Shown: one piece after another, positions 19,310 through 29,197 of the stretch
How the letters are laid out: every line of letters starts with the position of its first letter
Numbering within the stretch: the first letter of the stretch is position 1
NCBI GenBank assembly: GCA_017394865.1
Contig: JAFPWT010000008.1
Location: 1 to 64,000 of the forward strand
DNA length: 64,000 bases
Reading direction: 5' to 3'
Origin: Bacteroidales bacterium
GTDB taxonomy: Bacteria > Bacteroidota > Bacteroidia > Bacteroidales > F082
Translations under genes and position numbers: made by a program
Notes under the pieces: generated by a model
What the model was told of the DNA's origin: nothing
What the model saw: the letters and a program-made list of their open reading frames with translations, nothing else
Database searches by the model: none

Positions 19310-22300
19310 ATGAAACGATATGCTTTACTCTCTATCATCCTCCTCTTCGCAGGAATAATGAATGCCCAGGAGACTTTTCGTTTCCACACCATCCACCCCC
19401 AAGGCATCAGCGTTGAAAGCAGCACTGCCCAAGGCATCAAGTTGCACTATGCTCTTCGCGAGATCAGCACTACTGAAGGGCTGCCCAATTTGCGTTGTGA
19501 GAGTCGTTATATTGCCCTACCCCACGGAGCAACGATAAATGTCAAAGTCAAAGAAAACGGTCGCAGCACATTGAACGACATCGATTTGTCGCCTATCACT
19601 GAGATGATCCCTGGCGCCGACTTCTCGAGTACGGACATCGTCACCACACAGACCACCCGGATAAGAGGCCTAGATGTGGCATTACTCAGCATCACGCCTT
19701 TTCAATACGATCCGGCACAAAAGACGCTAGAGGTGATTTACGACATCGACATTGACATCCGTTTCGAAGGCGGCAACGGACAATTCGGCGAAGAGCGCTA
19801 CCTCAATCCGGACTGGGAGCATATTCTCAGCAACTTGGTCATTAATAAAGAAATGCTTCCTTCGGTAGATTACTACCGTTATATTCATTCACTCCGCGGG
19901 CGAGACGAAGTGGGTGGAGAATACCTCATCATCACACCTGACGACCCAAGCATCAGGGCGTGGGCCGACACACTGAAGGCCTTCCGTACCAAGCAAGGTA
20001 TCTCGACCAAAGTAGTGAGTCTCTCGGAATGTGGTGGCACCAGCCCTGACAACATCCGCAACTATATCCTCAACGCATATGACAACTGGGCGATTCCCCC
20101 AGCGGCAATACTCCTCTTCGGCGGTTATCACAATGGCAACGGCATCAGGCCTTTTTACCATGTCACCATCCCTGACGAGACCTACCCCGCCAGAACTTAC
20201 CCCACCGACTACCCCTATTGTGACATGAACGGCGACAGCTTGCCTGACATGGCCATCAGCCGAGTCTCGGCAAGAACACTGAACGAGTACGAGACCTATG
20301 TCAGAAAGACCATCCAGTACGAGACCTATCCACCCACGGATGCCACCTATTACGATCGCCCCATCGTCACAACAGGTCACGACGACAACAAATGGTTTCT
20401 GATCAGTGCGCAAAGCATCAACGGCTTTTATCGCAACAAACTCGGCAAACACCCCACCAACCTTTACATGCTCCACAACACTTCAGCATCCCCACCTGAT
20501 TCGATTTGGTCAACAGGCTACAACGCCTCTGTCCTAACGGATTATTTCGGTCCTGCCGGGCAGGGTTACATTCCAGGACATGTTGGCGACCTACATGAAT
20601 GGATCACCAAGAGCGACACCGTGCCATTGCATAGTGCACTCAACGAAGGGTCGTTTCTGACGATGTACCGCGGCCATGCCAACTACAATGCGTGGTGGTT
20701 CCCCGCCTTCAGAGTCATCAGCTTAAGCAACCTCGTCAACGAGCCGCCCACCTTCATTTTCTCCATCTGCTGCAGCACCACGCTTTTCACCGAATCGGGA
20801 AGATGCCTCATCGATGCCTTCTGCATCAAAGAAAACGGCGGAGCCTTGGGCGGCATCGGTGCAGCCAGCCTTACCCATTCCTATTTCAACGACATCCTCG
20901 CATGGGGCATATACGACTGCATCTGGCCAGATTTCCTGCCCGACATAGGCGGCGACACGCCTCCCGACTTCGTCAGGCCCGCCTACGCACTGTCAGGAGC
21001 CAAAAATTACTTCGCCTATCACTTTTTCCTGCCCAACTGGTGGCCTGCCATCGAGCAATCCACCATGAACCTTTTCGGCTATACAGGAGAAACCTATCTC
21101 AACCTTTACACCGAAGCGCCTCAGCCGCTCCAGATCACGCATGGACTATATCATACGGCCAATGCGAGCGAATTCACAGTGGCGGCAGAAGAAGGAACGG
21201 TGATCTGTCTCTCGAGAAACGGAGCAATCATCGACGTGGCCAAAAGCCAAGGCCAACCCTGCACCTTCATGATGCCCGACATGGAAGAAGGAACGCATTT
21301 CACCATTACCGCCACCAAACAAAACCGTTTCCGTTATGAGTACGAGGTTCCCATCATTGCCAACAACGGAGCTTATGTCGTCGTTGAAAACGACGGAGTT
21401 TTGATTGAAAACGAGTTCAACGTCCTCCACAATGGCGAAAACGCAAACATCGGTCTCAAACTCCACAACTATGGCAACAACACGGCCAGCAACATCACCA
21501 TGAGCCTCTCCTGCGAATCAGAATTCATTGAAATCACACAAGGCACTTGCACATATCAGAGCATCGCTCCACATCAAACGGCCACTATCCACAATGCATT
21601 CCGTTTCAACATTGCCGACAACACACCCGACATGGCCGAAGCCATCTTCATCCTCCATATTGATGACGGCAACGGCGTAAAAGAGTGTCGTTTCACACAA
21701 CACATTGCCGCACCATCGCTCGTTGTCGGGCCCAGCATCTCCTTTAAAAACAGCAGCCAGCAGTCCATACTTCAACTCAACAAAGAGGGCATCACCGACA
21801 TCCATGTGCAAATCGCCAATGTAGGGCATTTCGACAGTGACCCCGTCAACATACAACTTGAGGTGTTGGCACCGTTCATTACCGTTGATTCGCCTTCCAT
21901 TATGCTCAACGCTATCGAAAAAGGCGGCACACGCAACGCAGTCTTCCGCGTTAATGCCCAAAACAGCACCATCGACGAAGGGTGGTTAATGACGAAAATC
22001 CTACTCAACGACGGCACCTGTCAAACCCATTTGGATACCCTGTTGCCATTCGGTGGGTTCAACGAGTCCTTTGACCCAGACCTATTCAGCGCACACAACT
22101 GGCAGCTTTCAGGCAACGCCCTTTGGACAGTGACAGATGACGAAGCCCACTCCGACGAATACAGTGCCCAATCTGGTGTAATCAGCCACAGTCAATCCAG
22201 TTCGATGGCCATCACCCGGGCAACACAAGCCACCGAAATCAGTTTCTACAGGAAAATGTCGTCAGAATTCAACTACGACAAACTGTTTTTTTACATTGAC

Positions 22301-23248
22301 AACGAGGAGATGGGCCAATGGTCGGGCTCAAGGCCATGGAGCGAGGAGCGATATCCTTTGAGCCAAGGTACCCATACCTTCAAATGGTCCTACGTCAAGG
22401 ACAATTCGGTGAGCTTAGGTCAAGATTGTGCATGGATTGACGATATAAACATTGATCCTACATATGCAACTATTGCCTATTCAGGCGACAGCGTAAAGAC
22501 ATGCAGGGGTGAAAACGTCAACATCAATTGCAGTTACGCCTACCATTATCAAGAACTGACGTGGACGACCTCGGGCGATGGTCACTTCGATGACAATCAC
22601 GCCTTGCATCCGGTATATACCACCGGCTTACAGGACTTGATCAACGGTGGTGCCCTGCTCCACATGAACGTCGACGGTACCGATTACCCTTTGCAACTCA
22701 TCCTGACCGACGAAATCAGTATGGGTAGTAGTATCACTGGCAGCGACATCATTGATCCCGAAAGCACCCCGTTCAGCCACTATTCTGTTGAAGAACAAAC
22801 AGGCATCGGATACCATTGGCAGCTGGAGCCAGAAGAGGCTGGTCGTGTTTTCGCCTACGGCAATGAAGCCGACGTAGTTTGGAACTTCAACAGCAACATC
22901 ATGGAAGCCATCCTAACCGTCTCCGCCGATGCCAGTTGCAGCCAATCGCTCAGTAAAACTATTCAAATCGACCTGCTCTCTGTAAAGGAGCAAAACCTAT
23001 TGTCTCTCACCCTCTTCCCCAACCCGACCGACGGAAAAGTCAACCTCACCATTGAGGAGCCACTGCAAGGCAAAGCCACCGTGGAGATCTACAACCTGTT
23101 GGGAGAACGGTTAAGCACTAAAAAAGTCAGCAATCTGGCTAAAGGTAGTACTGTCAGTATTGATTTGAGCCGGCTTACCCCAGGCCTCTACATCATCAAA
23201 TTAAACGCTGAAAAAGGCAGCGTCAGCAAGAAAGTGAGTCTTAAATGA
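19310..23248 (+). CDS. Gingipain-like C25 cysteine peptidase with T9SS sorting domain (paralogue 2)
   Basis: Secreted peptidase of 1312 aa, second gene of a tandem pair. Signal peptide 1-20 (MKRYALLSIILLFAGIMNAQ), shortened propeptide, catalytic domain with His456 in YRGHANYNA and Cys488 in FSICCSTT, 32 residues apart. Beta-sandwich domains, a jelly-roll segment (about 915-1050), a PKD-like domain (AYSGDSVKTC) and a type A T9SS signal follow. Compared with its neighbour the propeptide lacks about 25 residues before EGLPNL and most of the segment with DMSVFGHDANFP, so processing may differ. No promoter or terminator is seen between the pair. Function as an extracellular protease is inferred from intact His and Cys; specificity is unknown. 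Confidence 0.88.
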   Translation: MKRYALLSIILLFAGIMNAQETFRFHTIHPQGISVESSTAQGIKLHYALREISTTEGLPNLRCESRYIALPHGATINVKVKENGRSTLNDIDLSPITEMIPGADFSSTDIVTTQTTRIRGLDVALLSITPFQYDPAQKTLEVIYDIDIDIRFEGGNGQFGEERYLNPDWEHILSNLVINKEMLPSVDYYRYIHSLRGRDEVGGEYLIITPDDPSIRAWADTLKAFRTKQGISTKVVSLSECGGTSPDNIRNYILNAYDNWAIPPAAILLFGGYHNGNGIRPFYHVTIPDETYPARTYPTDYPYCDMNGDSLPDMAISRVSARTLNEYETYVRKTIQYETYPPTDATYYDRPIVTTGHDDNKWFLISAQSINGFYRNKLGKHPTNLYMLHNTSASPPDSIWSTGYNASVLTDYFGPAGQGYIPGHVGDLHEWITKSDTVPLHSALNEGSFLTMYRGHANYNAWWFPAFRVISLSNLVNEPPTFIFSICCSTTLFTESGRCLIDAFCIKENGGALGGIGAASLTHSYFNDILAWGIYDCIWPDFLPDIGGDTPPDFVRPAYALSGAKNYFAYHFFLPNWWPAIEQSTMNLFGYTGETYLNLYTEAPQPLQITHGLYHTANASEFTVAAEEGTVICLSRNGAIIDVAKSQGQPCTFMMPDMEEGTHFTITATKQNRFRYEYEVPIIANNGAYVVVENDGVLIENEFNVLHNGENANIGLKLHNYGNNTASNITMSLSCESEFIEITQGTCTYQSIAPHQTATIHNAFRFNIADNTPDMAEAIFILHIDDGNGVKECRFTQHIAAPSLVVGPSISFKNSSQQSILQLNKEGITDIHVQIANVGHFDSDPVNIQLEVLAPFITVDSPSIMLNAIEKGGTRNAVFRVNAQNSTIDEGWLMTKILLNDGTCQTHLDTLLPFGGFNESFDPDLFSAHNWQLSGNALWTVTDDEAHSDEYSAQSGVISHSQSSSMAITRATQATEISFYRKMSSEFNYDKLFFYIDNEEMGQWSGSRPWSEERYPLSQGTHTFKWSYVKDNSVSLGQDCAWIDDINIDPTYATIAYSGDSVKTCRGENVNINCSYAYHYQELTWTTSGDGHFDDNHALHPVYTTGLQDLINGGALLHMNVDGTDYPLQLILTDEISMGSSITGSDIIDPESTPFSHYSVEEQTGIGYHWQLEPEEAGRVFAYGNEADVVWNFNSNIMEAILTVSADASCSQSLSKTIQIDLLSVKEQNLLSLTLFPNPTDGKVNLTIEEPLQGKATVEIYNLLGERLSTKKVSNLAKGSTVSIDLSRLTPGLYIIKLNAEKGSVSKKVSLK
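23088..23190 (+). repeat. 103-bp exact direct repeat inside sorting-domain coding sequence, copy 2
   Basis: Identical to 19124-19226; see that entry. The flanking ~140 bp of the two copies are similar but carry scattered differences. Confidence 0.93.
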
Positions 23249-23291
23249 GCGAAAATATTTTTTAAATAGGTGAGAAAACAAAAACATTTTT

Positions 23292-23299
23292 TAACTTTG
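23292..23299 (+). promoter_or_regulatory. Bacteroidetes -7 box for the 23325 gene
   Basis: TAACTTTG matches TAnnTTTG, 25 bases before the ATG at 23325. It indicates a start of transcription separate from the upstream pair. Confidence 0.65.
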
Positions 23300-23324
23300 C
23301 CATTTTAATCTCAATTTGAATAAA

Positions 23325-26300
23325 ATGCGTAAATATTTTCTCGCCATAATGCTGCTCATGGGGCTTACCCTGACCGCACAAACAGAATACCGGTTTAACG
23401 ACAATCCCAACGGCTTCAGTATCGGAAGCCGTAGCGATGCCACAACCACTATCGTCCACAACATCAGTTCCGTCACCATTGAGGAGGCCACACGCGAGGG
23501 ACTGGAAGGACAATTCATCACCCTCTCGGGCATCCATATCGCCAACACCGCCGGGGCGCCTGACCTTCCCAGCAGCAGCACTTTCATCGCCATCCCCAAC
23601 GGAGCAACGCCTTCCGTGAGAATAGCGAAAATGAAGACAAAGACCCTCAAGGATGTTAATCTCATCCCTGCTCCGCAGCCACAGCTTGATAACGACAACT
23701 CACCTGCCGTGTACGAGAAAGACATGAGCATCTACGGCCGCAATGACTTTTACCCAGCTTTGCCCTACCAGATGTCGGAACCGATAACCCTTCGTGGCGT
23801 GCAGATGGTCGAAGTGGGCGTGATGCCTTTCCAGTACAACCCTGTCACCAAAGAACTCATCGTATATGAAGACCTTGAGCTGGAGTTGACTGTTGAAGGC
23901 GGCGACGGCACTTATGGTGACATCCGCTATCGCACACCGGAGTGGGACCATATCCTCAGTGATATGATCCTCAATCGCGAGGTGCTGCCTGAGGTGGATT
24001 ACGGCGCAAAATACCGCAAACACTATGAAAACCGTGAGACTGGCTGTGAGCTTATGATCATCATCCCCGACAACGAGGAGTTCCTTCCGTTGGCTGACAG
24101 CGTCAAACTGTTCAGAACCAAACAAGGTATCCCCACCGAGATCTTCACCGTGAGCCAATGCGGAGGCAATGACGGCCAAACCATACGCAACTTCATCCGC
24201 CATGCCTTTTACAACTGGGACATGCCTCCAGCTGCAGTGCTGATCCTTGGTGACCATTATGCTGACCCCACACGGGGTGTCGTCTCCTATACCATGGACA
24301 ACCACCCAGGAGGAAGCAGCTATAACCCTTACATCAGCGACCACGCCTACGCAGTGATGGGCAACACCCATATGCCCGAGATCATCATGGGCCGTATCAC
24401 TGGACGCGATTATGATGAGATGTACCGCATGATCAAGAAGGACCTCGACTTCGAGCGTACCCCTCCCACCAACCCAAGCTATTACGATCAACCTGTCACC
24501 GCCATGGGCTTCCAACTGGAACGTTGGTTCCAACTCTGTTCAGAGGTGGTCAACGGCTTCTGGGAATATGAACTGGGGAAACATCCTGTGCGCATCAACG
24601 CTGTCTACCAAGGCACCCCCGGCAGCCAATGGTCAACCTACGAGAACACCAACACTGTGCTGAACTACTTCGGTCCCAACGGATGCAACTACGTACCACG
24701 CACCATGTCGCATCTCACCGACTGGAGTGGTACCGGCAACAAGGTCAACGAAGCTATCAACAACGGCGCCTTCATCGTCCAGCACCGCGACCACGGCGCT
24801 GAAGAACTTTGGGGAGAGCCCGGATACAGCATCGGCTATATCAACAGATTGGTCAACCCCGACCTTACCTACGTCATGTCGTGCAACTGCCTCACCGGAC
24901 GGTTCAATTACAACACCGACCAAGGCTGTTTCACTGAAGTCTTCCACCGTCATCAGCACGGCGCATTAGGATTAATCGCCGCTACGCAGGTATCGTATTC
25001 TTTCGTTAACGACGTGTATGTATGGGGCATGTACGACAATCTTTGGCCTGAGTTTTTACCCACCTATGGCACTTGGCATGAGACCAACTTCCTCCTACCT
25101 GCTTTCGGAAACGCCGCTGGTAAATACTTCCTCCGCCAGTCATCATGGACCGACAACGGGGTGAAGGAGATCACCTACTATCTCTTCCACCAACACGGCG
25201 ATCCATATATGAACCTCTACAGCGAAGTGCCGCAGCCGCTCAACGTGGAGATGCTTCCAGTATTGGTGGCAGGCAGCAACCAATATCAAATGAAAGCTGA
25301 CGAAGGTGCCACTATCTGCCTCACCGCCAACGGACAAATCATAGGACTCGACTACGGCACCGGCAACACACAGACCATCACCGTGACACCGCAAGAAGTT
25401 GGGACACACGTGATGCTCACCATCAAGAAGCAGAACTACTACCGCTATGAGCATGAACTGGCTACCATCCCCGATGGGGAACCTTATCTGATCTTCCACG
25501 CCATCGGGATCAACGACAGCGAAGGCAACGCCAACCAAGAGGCTGACTACAATGAGACCTGCCGTTTCAGCGTCAGCCTGCACAACGTCGGCAACACCGA
25601 CATCGACCAAGTCAACGCCACCCTCAGTTGCGACCATCCCCATGTGGAGATTCTTCAAAACAAAGCCACCTACGGTACCATCGAAAACGGTAACATGGTT
25701 CAAGTCGACGATGCTTTCACCGTACGCTTCAACGACGAAATCAACGACGGCGAACATATCCGCTTCCATTTCCTGATAGGCAACGGCGACAAGACTTTCA
25801 TTGACAGCGTCGATATCGTGGTCAACGCCCCGGCACTCCGCTACACCGAAGTCACCTTGACTGACTTGGAGGGTAACGCCGTCGACCGGCTAATGCCAGG
25901 CACCTCCACCCTGATGACCTTCGACATCACCAACGAAGGCCACAGCCGTTCGTTGGAACAGACCCATAGGCTAAACATCAAAGCTCCGTTCCTGAACATC
26001 GCAGAAAATCCCCTGACCTTGCCGGCCATCGAGACGGGAGCCACCGAAAAGGCAACCTTCCAGGTCAACGTCAATGACAATGCCCCGGCAAGCAACATCC
26101 TCGAATACAACATTCAAGCCCAAAGCGGTTACCACACCGCAAGTCTCGAACAAGAACTACCAATGGGTTACACCTTGGAAGACTTCGACGATGACATCTT
26201 CAACCCCAGTTTGGGATATGACTTAGGGTCAGGCAACAAAGCCTGGTACATCGTCCCAGAAGAAGGAGCCATCGGAGGCTACTGCGTACGTTCACCAGAG

Positions 26301-27407
26301 ATTACTGATAAGAAGAAGGTCAGCATGTATGTAGCGATCAATTGCAAATCGATGCTCACCGTCTCCTTCCGCCATAAAATCTCCGCCGACGACGGTGACC
26401 AACTCATCTTCAGCATTAACAACCACGATCAGGGCTCCTGGAGCGGCGAAACCGAATGGGAAACCTCGGAATTCCCCTTGAATTACGGCAACAATGTGCT
26501 TAAGTTCACCTATAAGAAAGATGCCGAAGGTAGTGCAGGACTTGACTGCGTATTCATCGACGACCTCCGCCTTCCTCCTTTAGAGGAACTCATTGTATTC
26601 GCTGGCGATGACGAGACGTTCTGCCAGACCCCGACATTCGAACTCAACAGCTATGCCTGTCACCAAAAAGATCTCCTTTGGAGCACTGATGGCGACGGCA
26701 GCTTCGACGACGCCACGCTGGAGGCACCCATCTACACCTTCGGCCCCAACGACCTGGAGAACCGTGAAGTCGTCCTGAGCATGACCGGCACCTCGACATT
26801 GAACGATTTGCAGGAAACCGCACAAGTGAAACTGACCATAAAAGAGAATCCCGAATACCTAGAAAATATTGAATCACCCGTCGGCGACACCATGGTGGAC
26901 ATCCGAATGGTCTCACAAAGCGAATACCGCACCAACATGGAGACCTCGGCTGAATACATCTGGTCCCTGGAGCCCGAACAGGCTGGCGAACTCACGACAG
27001 AAGGCCAACACGCCACCGTCCAGTGGAACAGTGATTTCAGAGGCACAGCCAACATCAGCTACCGACTCAGCAACGACTGTGGCGAGAGCGACAACGCAGA
27101 AGCCTTAGCCGTCAGGGTGGTCAACTCGACCTCCATCGGCGAGACAAACGATATTTCTACTCTTGAGGTTTATCCAAATCCTGCTAGCGACAGGATAGAC
27201 TTGAAGGCAAGCCACCTGCAAGGAGAAACAGTAGTCATCCGCATCATCGATCCATTGGGCCGCACCGTCTTCACCATGCAGAAAGGCGCCAACGCCGGTG
27301 TCTTTGAGGAGACCCTCAGCACCTCCACCTTACGCAGTGGACTTTACGACCTTCAGGTCATTGACGGAAGCCACATCCAAAGCACAAGAATCATCATCAA
27401 AAAATAA
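23325..27407 (+). CDS. Gingipain-like C25 cysteine peptidase with T9SS sorting domain (third of the tandem set)
   Basis: Secreted peptidase of 1360 aa. The ATG at 23325 (MRKYFLAIMLLMGLTLTAQ) is preferred over a TTG three codons upstream because it gives a standard signal peptide behind the -7 box. Propeptide about 25-230; catalytic domain about 235-640 with His490 in QHRDHGAEE and Cys522 in MSCNCLTGRF. Beta-sandwich domains, a jelly-roll segment, a PKD-like domain (VFAGDDETFC) and a type A T9SS signal (LEVYPNPASDRIDL...GLYDLQV) follow. It is more diverged from the two upstream genes than they are from each other. Only five bases separate its stop from the acyl-CoA ligase start, with no terminator, so read-through into metabolic genes is likely. 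Confidence 0.9.
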   Translation: MRKYFLAIMLLMGLTLTAQTEYRFNDNPNGFSIGSRSDATTTIVHNISSVTIEEATREGLEGQFITLSGIHIANTAGAPDLPSSSTFIAIPNGATPSVRIAKMKTKTLKDVNLIPAPQPQLDNDNSPAVYEKDMSIYGRNDFYPALPYQMSEPITLRGVQMVEVGVMPFQYNPVTKELIVYEDLELELTVEGGDGTYGDIRYRTPEWDHILSDMILNREVLPEVDYGAKYRKHYENRETGCELMIIIPDNEEFLPLADSVKLFRTKQGIPTEIFTVSQCGGNDGQTIRNFIRHAFYNWDMPPAAVLILGDHYADPTRGVVSYTMDNHPGGSSYNPYISDHAYAVMGNTHMPEIIMGRITGRDYDEMYRMIKKDLDFERTPPTNPSYYDQPVTAMGFQLERWFQLCSEVVNGFWEYELGKHPVRINAVYQGTPGSQWSTYENTNTVLNYFGPNGCNYVPRTMSHLTDWSGTGNKVNEAINNGAFIVQHRDHGAEELWGEPGYSIGYINRLVNPDLTYVMSCNCLTGRFNYNTDQGCFTEVFHRHQHGALGLIAATQVSYSFVNDVYVWGMYDNLWPEFLPTYGTWHETNFLLPAFGNAAGKYFLRQSSWTDNGVKEITYYLFHQHGDPYMNLYSEVPQPLNVEMLPVLVAGSNQYQMKADEGATICLTANGQIIGLDYGTGNTQTITVTPQEVGTHVMLTIKKQNYYRYEHELATIPDGEPYLIFHAIGINDSEGNANQEADYNETCRFSVSLHNVGNTDIDQVNATLSCDHPHVEILQNKATYGTIENGNMVQVDDAFTVRFNDEINDGEHIRFHFLIGNGDKTFIDSVDIVVNAPALRYTEVTLTDLEGNAVDRLMPGTSTLMTFDITNEGHSRSLEQTHRLNIKAPFLNIAENPLTLPAIETGATEKATFQVNVNDNAPASNILEYNIQAQSGYHTASLEQELPMGYTLEDFDDDIFNPSLGYDLGSGNKAWYIVPEEGAIGGYCVRSPEITDKKKVSMYVAINCKSMLTVSFRHKISADDGDQLIFSINNHDQGSWSGETEWETSEFPLNYGNNVLKFTYKKDAEGSAGLDCVFIDDLRLPPLEELIVFAGDDETFCQTPTFELNSYACHQKDLLWSTDGDGSFDDATLEAPIYTFGPNDLENREVVLSMTGTSTLNDLQETAQVKLTIKENPEYLENIESPVGDTMVDIRMVSQSEYRTNMETSAEYIWSLEPEQAGELTTEGQHATVQWNSDFRGTANISYRLSNDCGESDNAEALAVRVVNSTSIGETNDISTLEVYPNPASDRIDLKASHLQGETVVIRIIDPLGRTVFTMQKGANAGVFEETLSTSTLRSGLYDLQVIDGSHIQSTRIIIKK

Positions 27408-27412
27408 AAACT

Positions 27413-29185
27413 ATGTTAGAAGAAACGAGAATTTTCGACATCCTCACCGTTTACACCGAGAAATGGCCTGAGCAAAAAGTGGCTCTGGCAAAGAAGGAAG
27501 ACGGCAAATGGAGGAAATACAGTCCTGCAGAGTATCAGGATACGGCACGAAAAGTCGCTTACGCTTTGATTGAGCTTGGCATCCAACCGGATGACAAAGT
27601 GGCCATCATCAGCGGCAACCGCCCCGAGTGGAACATCCTCGACATGGCCATCACCATGGTCGGCGGCATCGACGTGCCCATCTACCCCACCATCAGCAAA
27701 GAAGACTACCGTTACATCTTGAACAACTGCGACGCCAAGATGGTTATTTTGGAGGGACTCTCTGTGATGAACAAGGTGGAAGAAGTGCGTACTGAAATCC
27801 CAGGACTCCAAATCTTATATACCTTCCAGGATCGTAAGAAATACCCGTTTTTTGCACAATTGGTCGAGTTGGGCGAACAGCATCCCCACGAGGAGGAGCT
27901 GAAACAGCGCATGGACGCTGTCAAGCCTGAAAAATGCGCTACCATCGTTTACACCTCAGGCACCACTGGCGAGCCCAAGGGTGTGATGCTATCGCACAGC
28001 AACATCATGCACCAGATTTACGGCATCAAGGACACTCCCGCACCTTGGTCGAAGACCGCTTTCAGCTACCTGCCCATCTGCCATGCCTACGAACGTCTGT
28101 TGGTCTACATGTACCAGTATCTGGGCATGTCGGTGTACTACGCCGAAAACATCGGTACCATCGGTTTCGACATGAAGGACGTGCATCCCACCATGATGAC
28201 CGCAGTGCCGCGTGTGCTCGAGAAGTTCTATGAAAAGATCGTCATGGCCGGCGACAAACAAAAAGGCATCAAGAAAAAGATCTTCAAATGGGCTGTCAAC
28301 CTGGCTGAGCAATACAAAATCGAAAACGACAAACGCAGCGGTTGGTACAACTTCAAACTGAAGATTGCCGACAAGCTGGTGTTCAAGACGATCCGTGCCA
28401 ACATCGGTGCGGAGCATTTCGACATTGTGGTGTCGGGTGCCGCCAGCATTTCGCAGAAGATCGCCTCGTTCTTCTCAGCCATCAAGATGCCGGTTTACGA
28501 AGGTTACGGCATGACCGAGACCTCCCCCGTCATCGCGGTGAGCAACAACCTCCCCCACGGACGTGAGGTCGGCAGCGTTGGACAAGCGCTTCCCGGCGTG
28601 GAGATCAAGATCGCTGAGAACGGCGAACTCTGCTGCCGTGGCCATAACGTGATGATGGGCTACTACAAGAACCCCGAACTCACCAAGGAGATCATCGACG
28701 AGGAAGGCTGGCTGCACACCGGCGACCTCGGTCACGTCAACGAGTTTGGTCAGGTGTTCATCACTGGCCGTCTGAAGAGCCTCTTCAAGACCTCGATGGG
28801 CAAATACATCAACCCACAGATCCTTGAAGACAAGTTCACCGAAAGCAACTACATCGAAAATATCGTGGTATTCGGCGAAGGCCAGAAATATGCCGCCGCC
28901 ATCATCCGTCCCGACTTCACCTATCTTAAAGACTGGTGCAAGGAGCAACAGATCGAATTCACCACTCCCGCTGAGATCATCACCAAGAAAGAAGTCAAAG
29001 ACCTCATCGGCAGCGAGGTGCAGAAATACAATGCCAACTTCGGCGACTACGAGCAGGTCAAGCGCTTTGAGCTAGTTGCCGACGAATGGACCAGCGGCAA
29101 CGACATCCTCACGCCTACTTTGAAGGTCCGCCGCAAGAAAGTGGCCCAGAAATACAAAACTCTCATCGACTCTATGTTCAATTAA
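27413..29185 (+). CDS. Long-chain fatty acid--CoA ligase (AMP-forming)
   Basis: Adenylate-forming enzyme of 590 aa that activates a fatty acid to acyl-CoA through an acyl-AMP; cytoplasmic or membrane-associated. Core motifs are present: YTSGTTGEPKGVMLSH (about 178-193), GYGMTETSP (about 364-372), GWLHTGDLG (about 438-446) and GRLKSLFKTSMGKYINP, the A8 hinge and catalytic Lys region. Length and motifs match the FadD15-like family widespread in Bacteroidetes. It follows a peptidase gene by five bases and precedes gcvT by 12, so it sits in a mixed run. Acyl chain preference cannot be read from sequence. Confidence 0.93.
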   Translation: MLEETRIFDILTVYTEKWPEQKVALAKKEDGKWRKYSPAEYQDTARKVAYALIELGIQPDDKVAIISGNRPEWNILDMAITMVGGIDVPIYPTISKEDYRYILNNCDAKMVILEGLSVMNKVEEVRTEIPGLQILYTFQDRKKYPFFAQLVELGEQHPHEEELKQRMDAVKPEKCATIVYTSGTTGEPKGVMLSHSNIMHQIYGIKDTPAPWSKTAFSYLPICHAYERLLVYMYQYLGMSVYYAENIGTIGFDMKDVHPTMMTAVPRVLEKFYEKIVMAGDKQKGIKKKIFKWAVNLAEQYKIENDKRSGWYNFKLKIADKLVFKTIRANIGAEHFDIVVSGAASISQKIASFFSAIKMPVYEGYGMTETSPVIAVSNNLPHGREVGSVGQALPGVEIKIAENGELCCRGHNVMMGYYKNPELTKEIIDEEGWLHTGDLGHVNEFGQVFITGRLKSLFKTSMGKYINPQILEDKFTESNYIENIVVFGEGQKYAAAIIRPDFTYLKDWCKEQQIEFTTPAEIITKKEVKDLIGSEVQKYNANFGDYEQVKRFELVADEWTSGNDILTPTLKVRRKKVAQKYKTLIDSMFN

Positions 29186-29197
29186 TTTAAAATAAAA

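Noticed and set aside
23700-24533. 277-codon open frame opposite the third peptidase
   Set aside because: Antisense to a conserved catalytic region, no recognisable domain or promoter.
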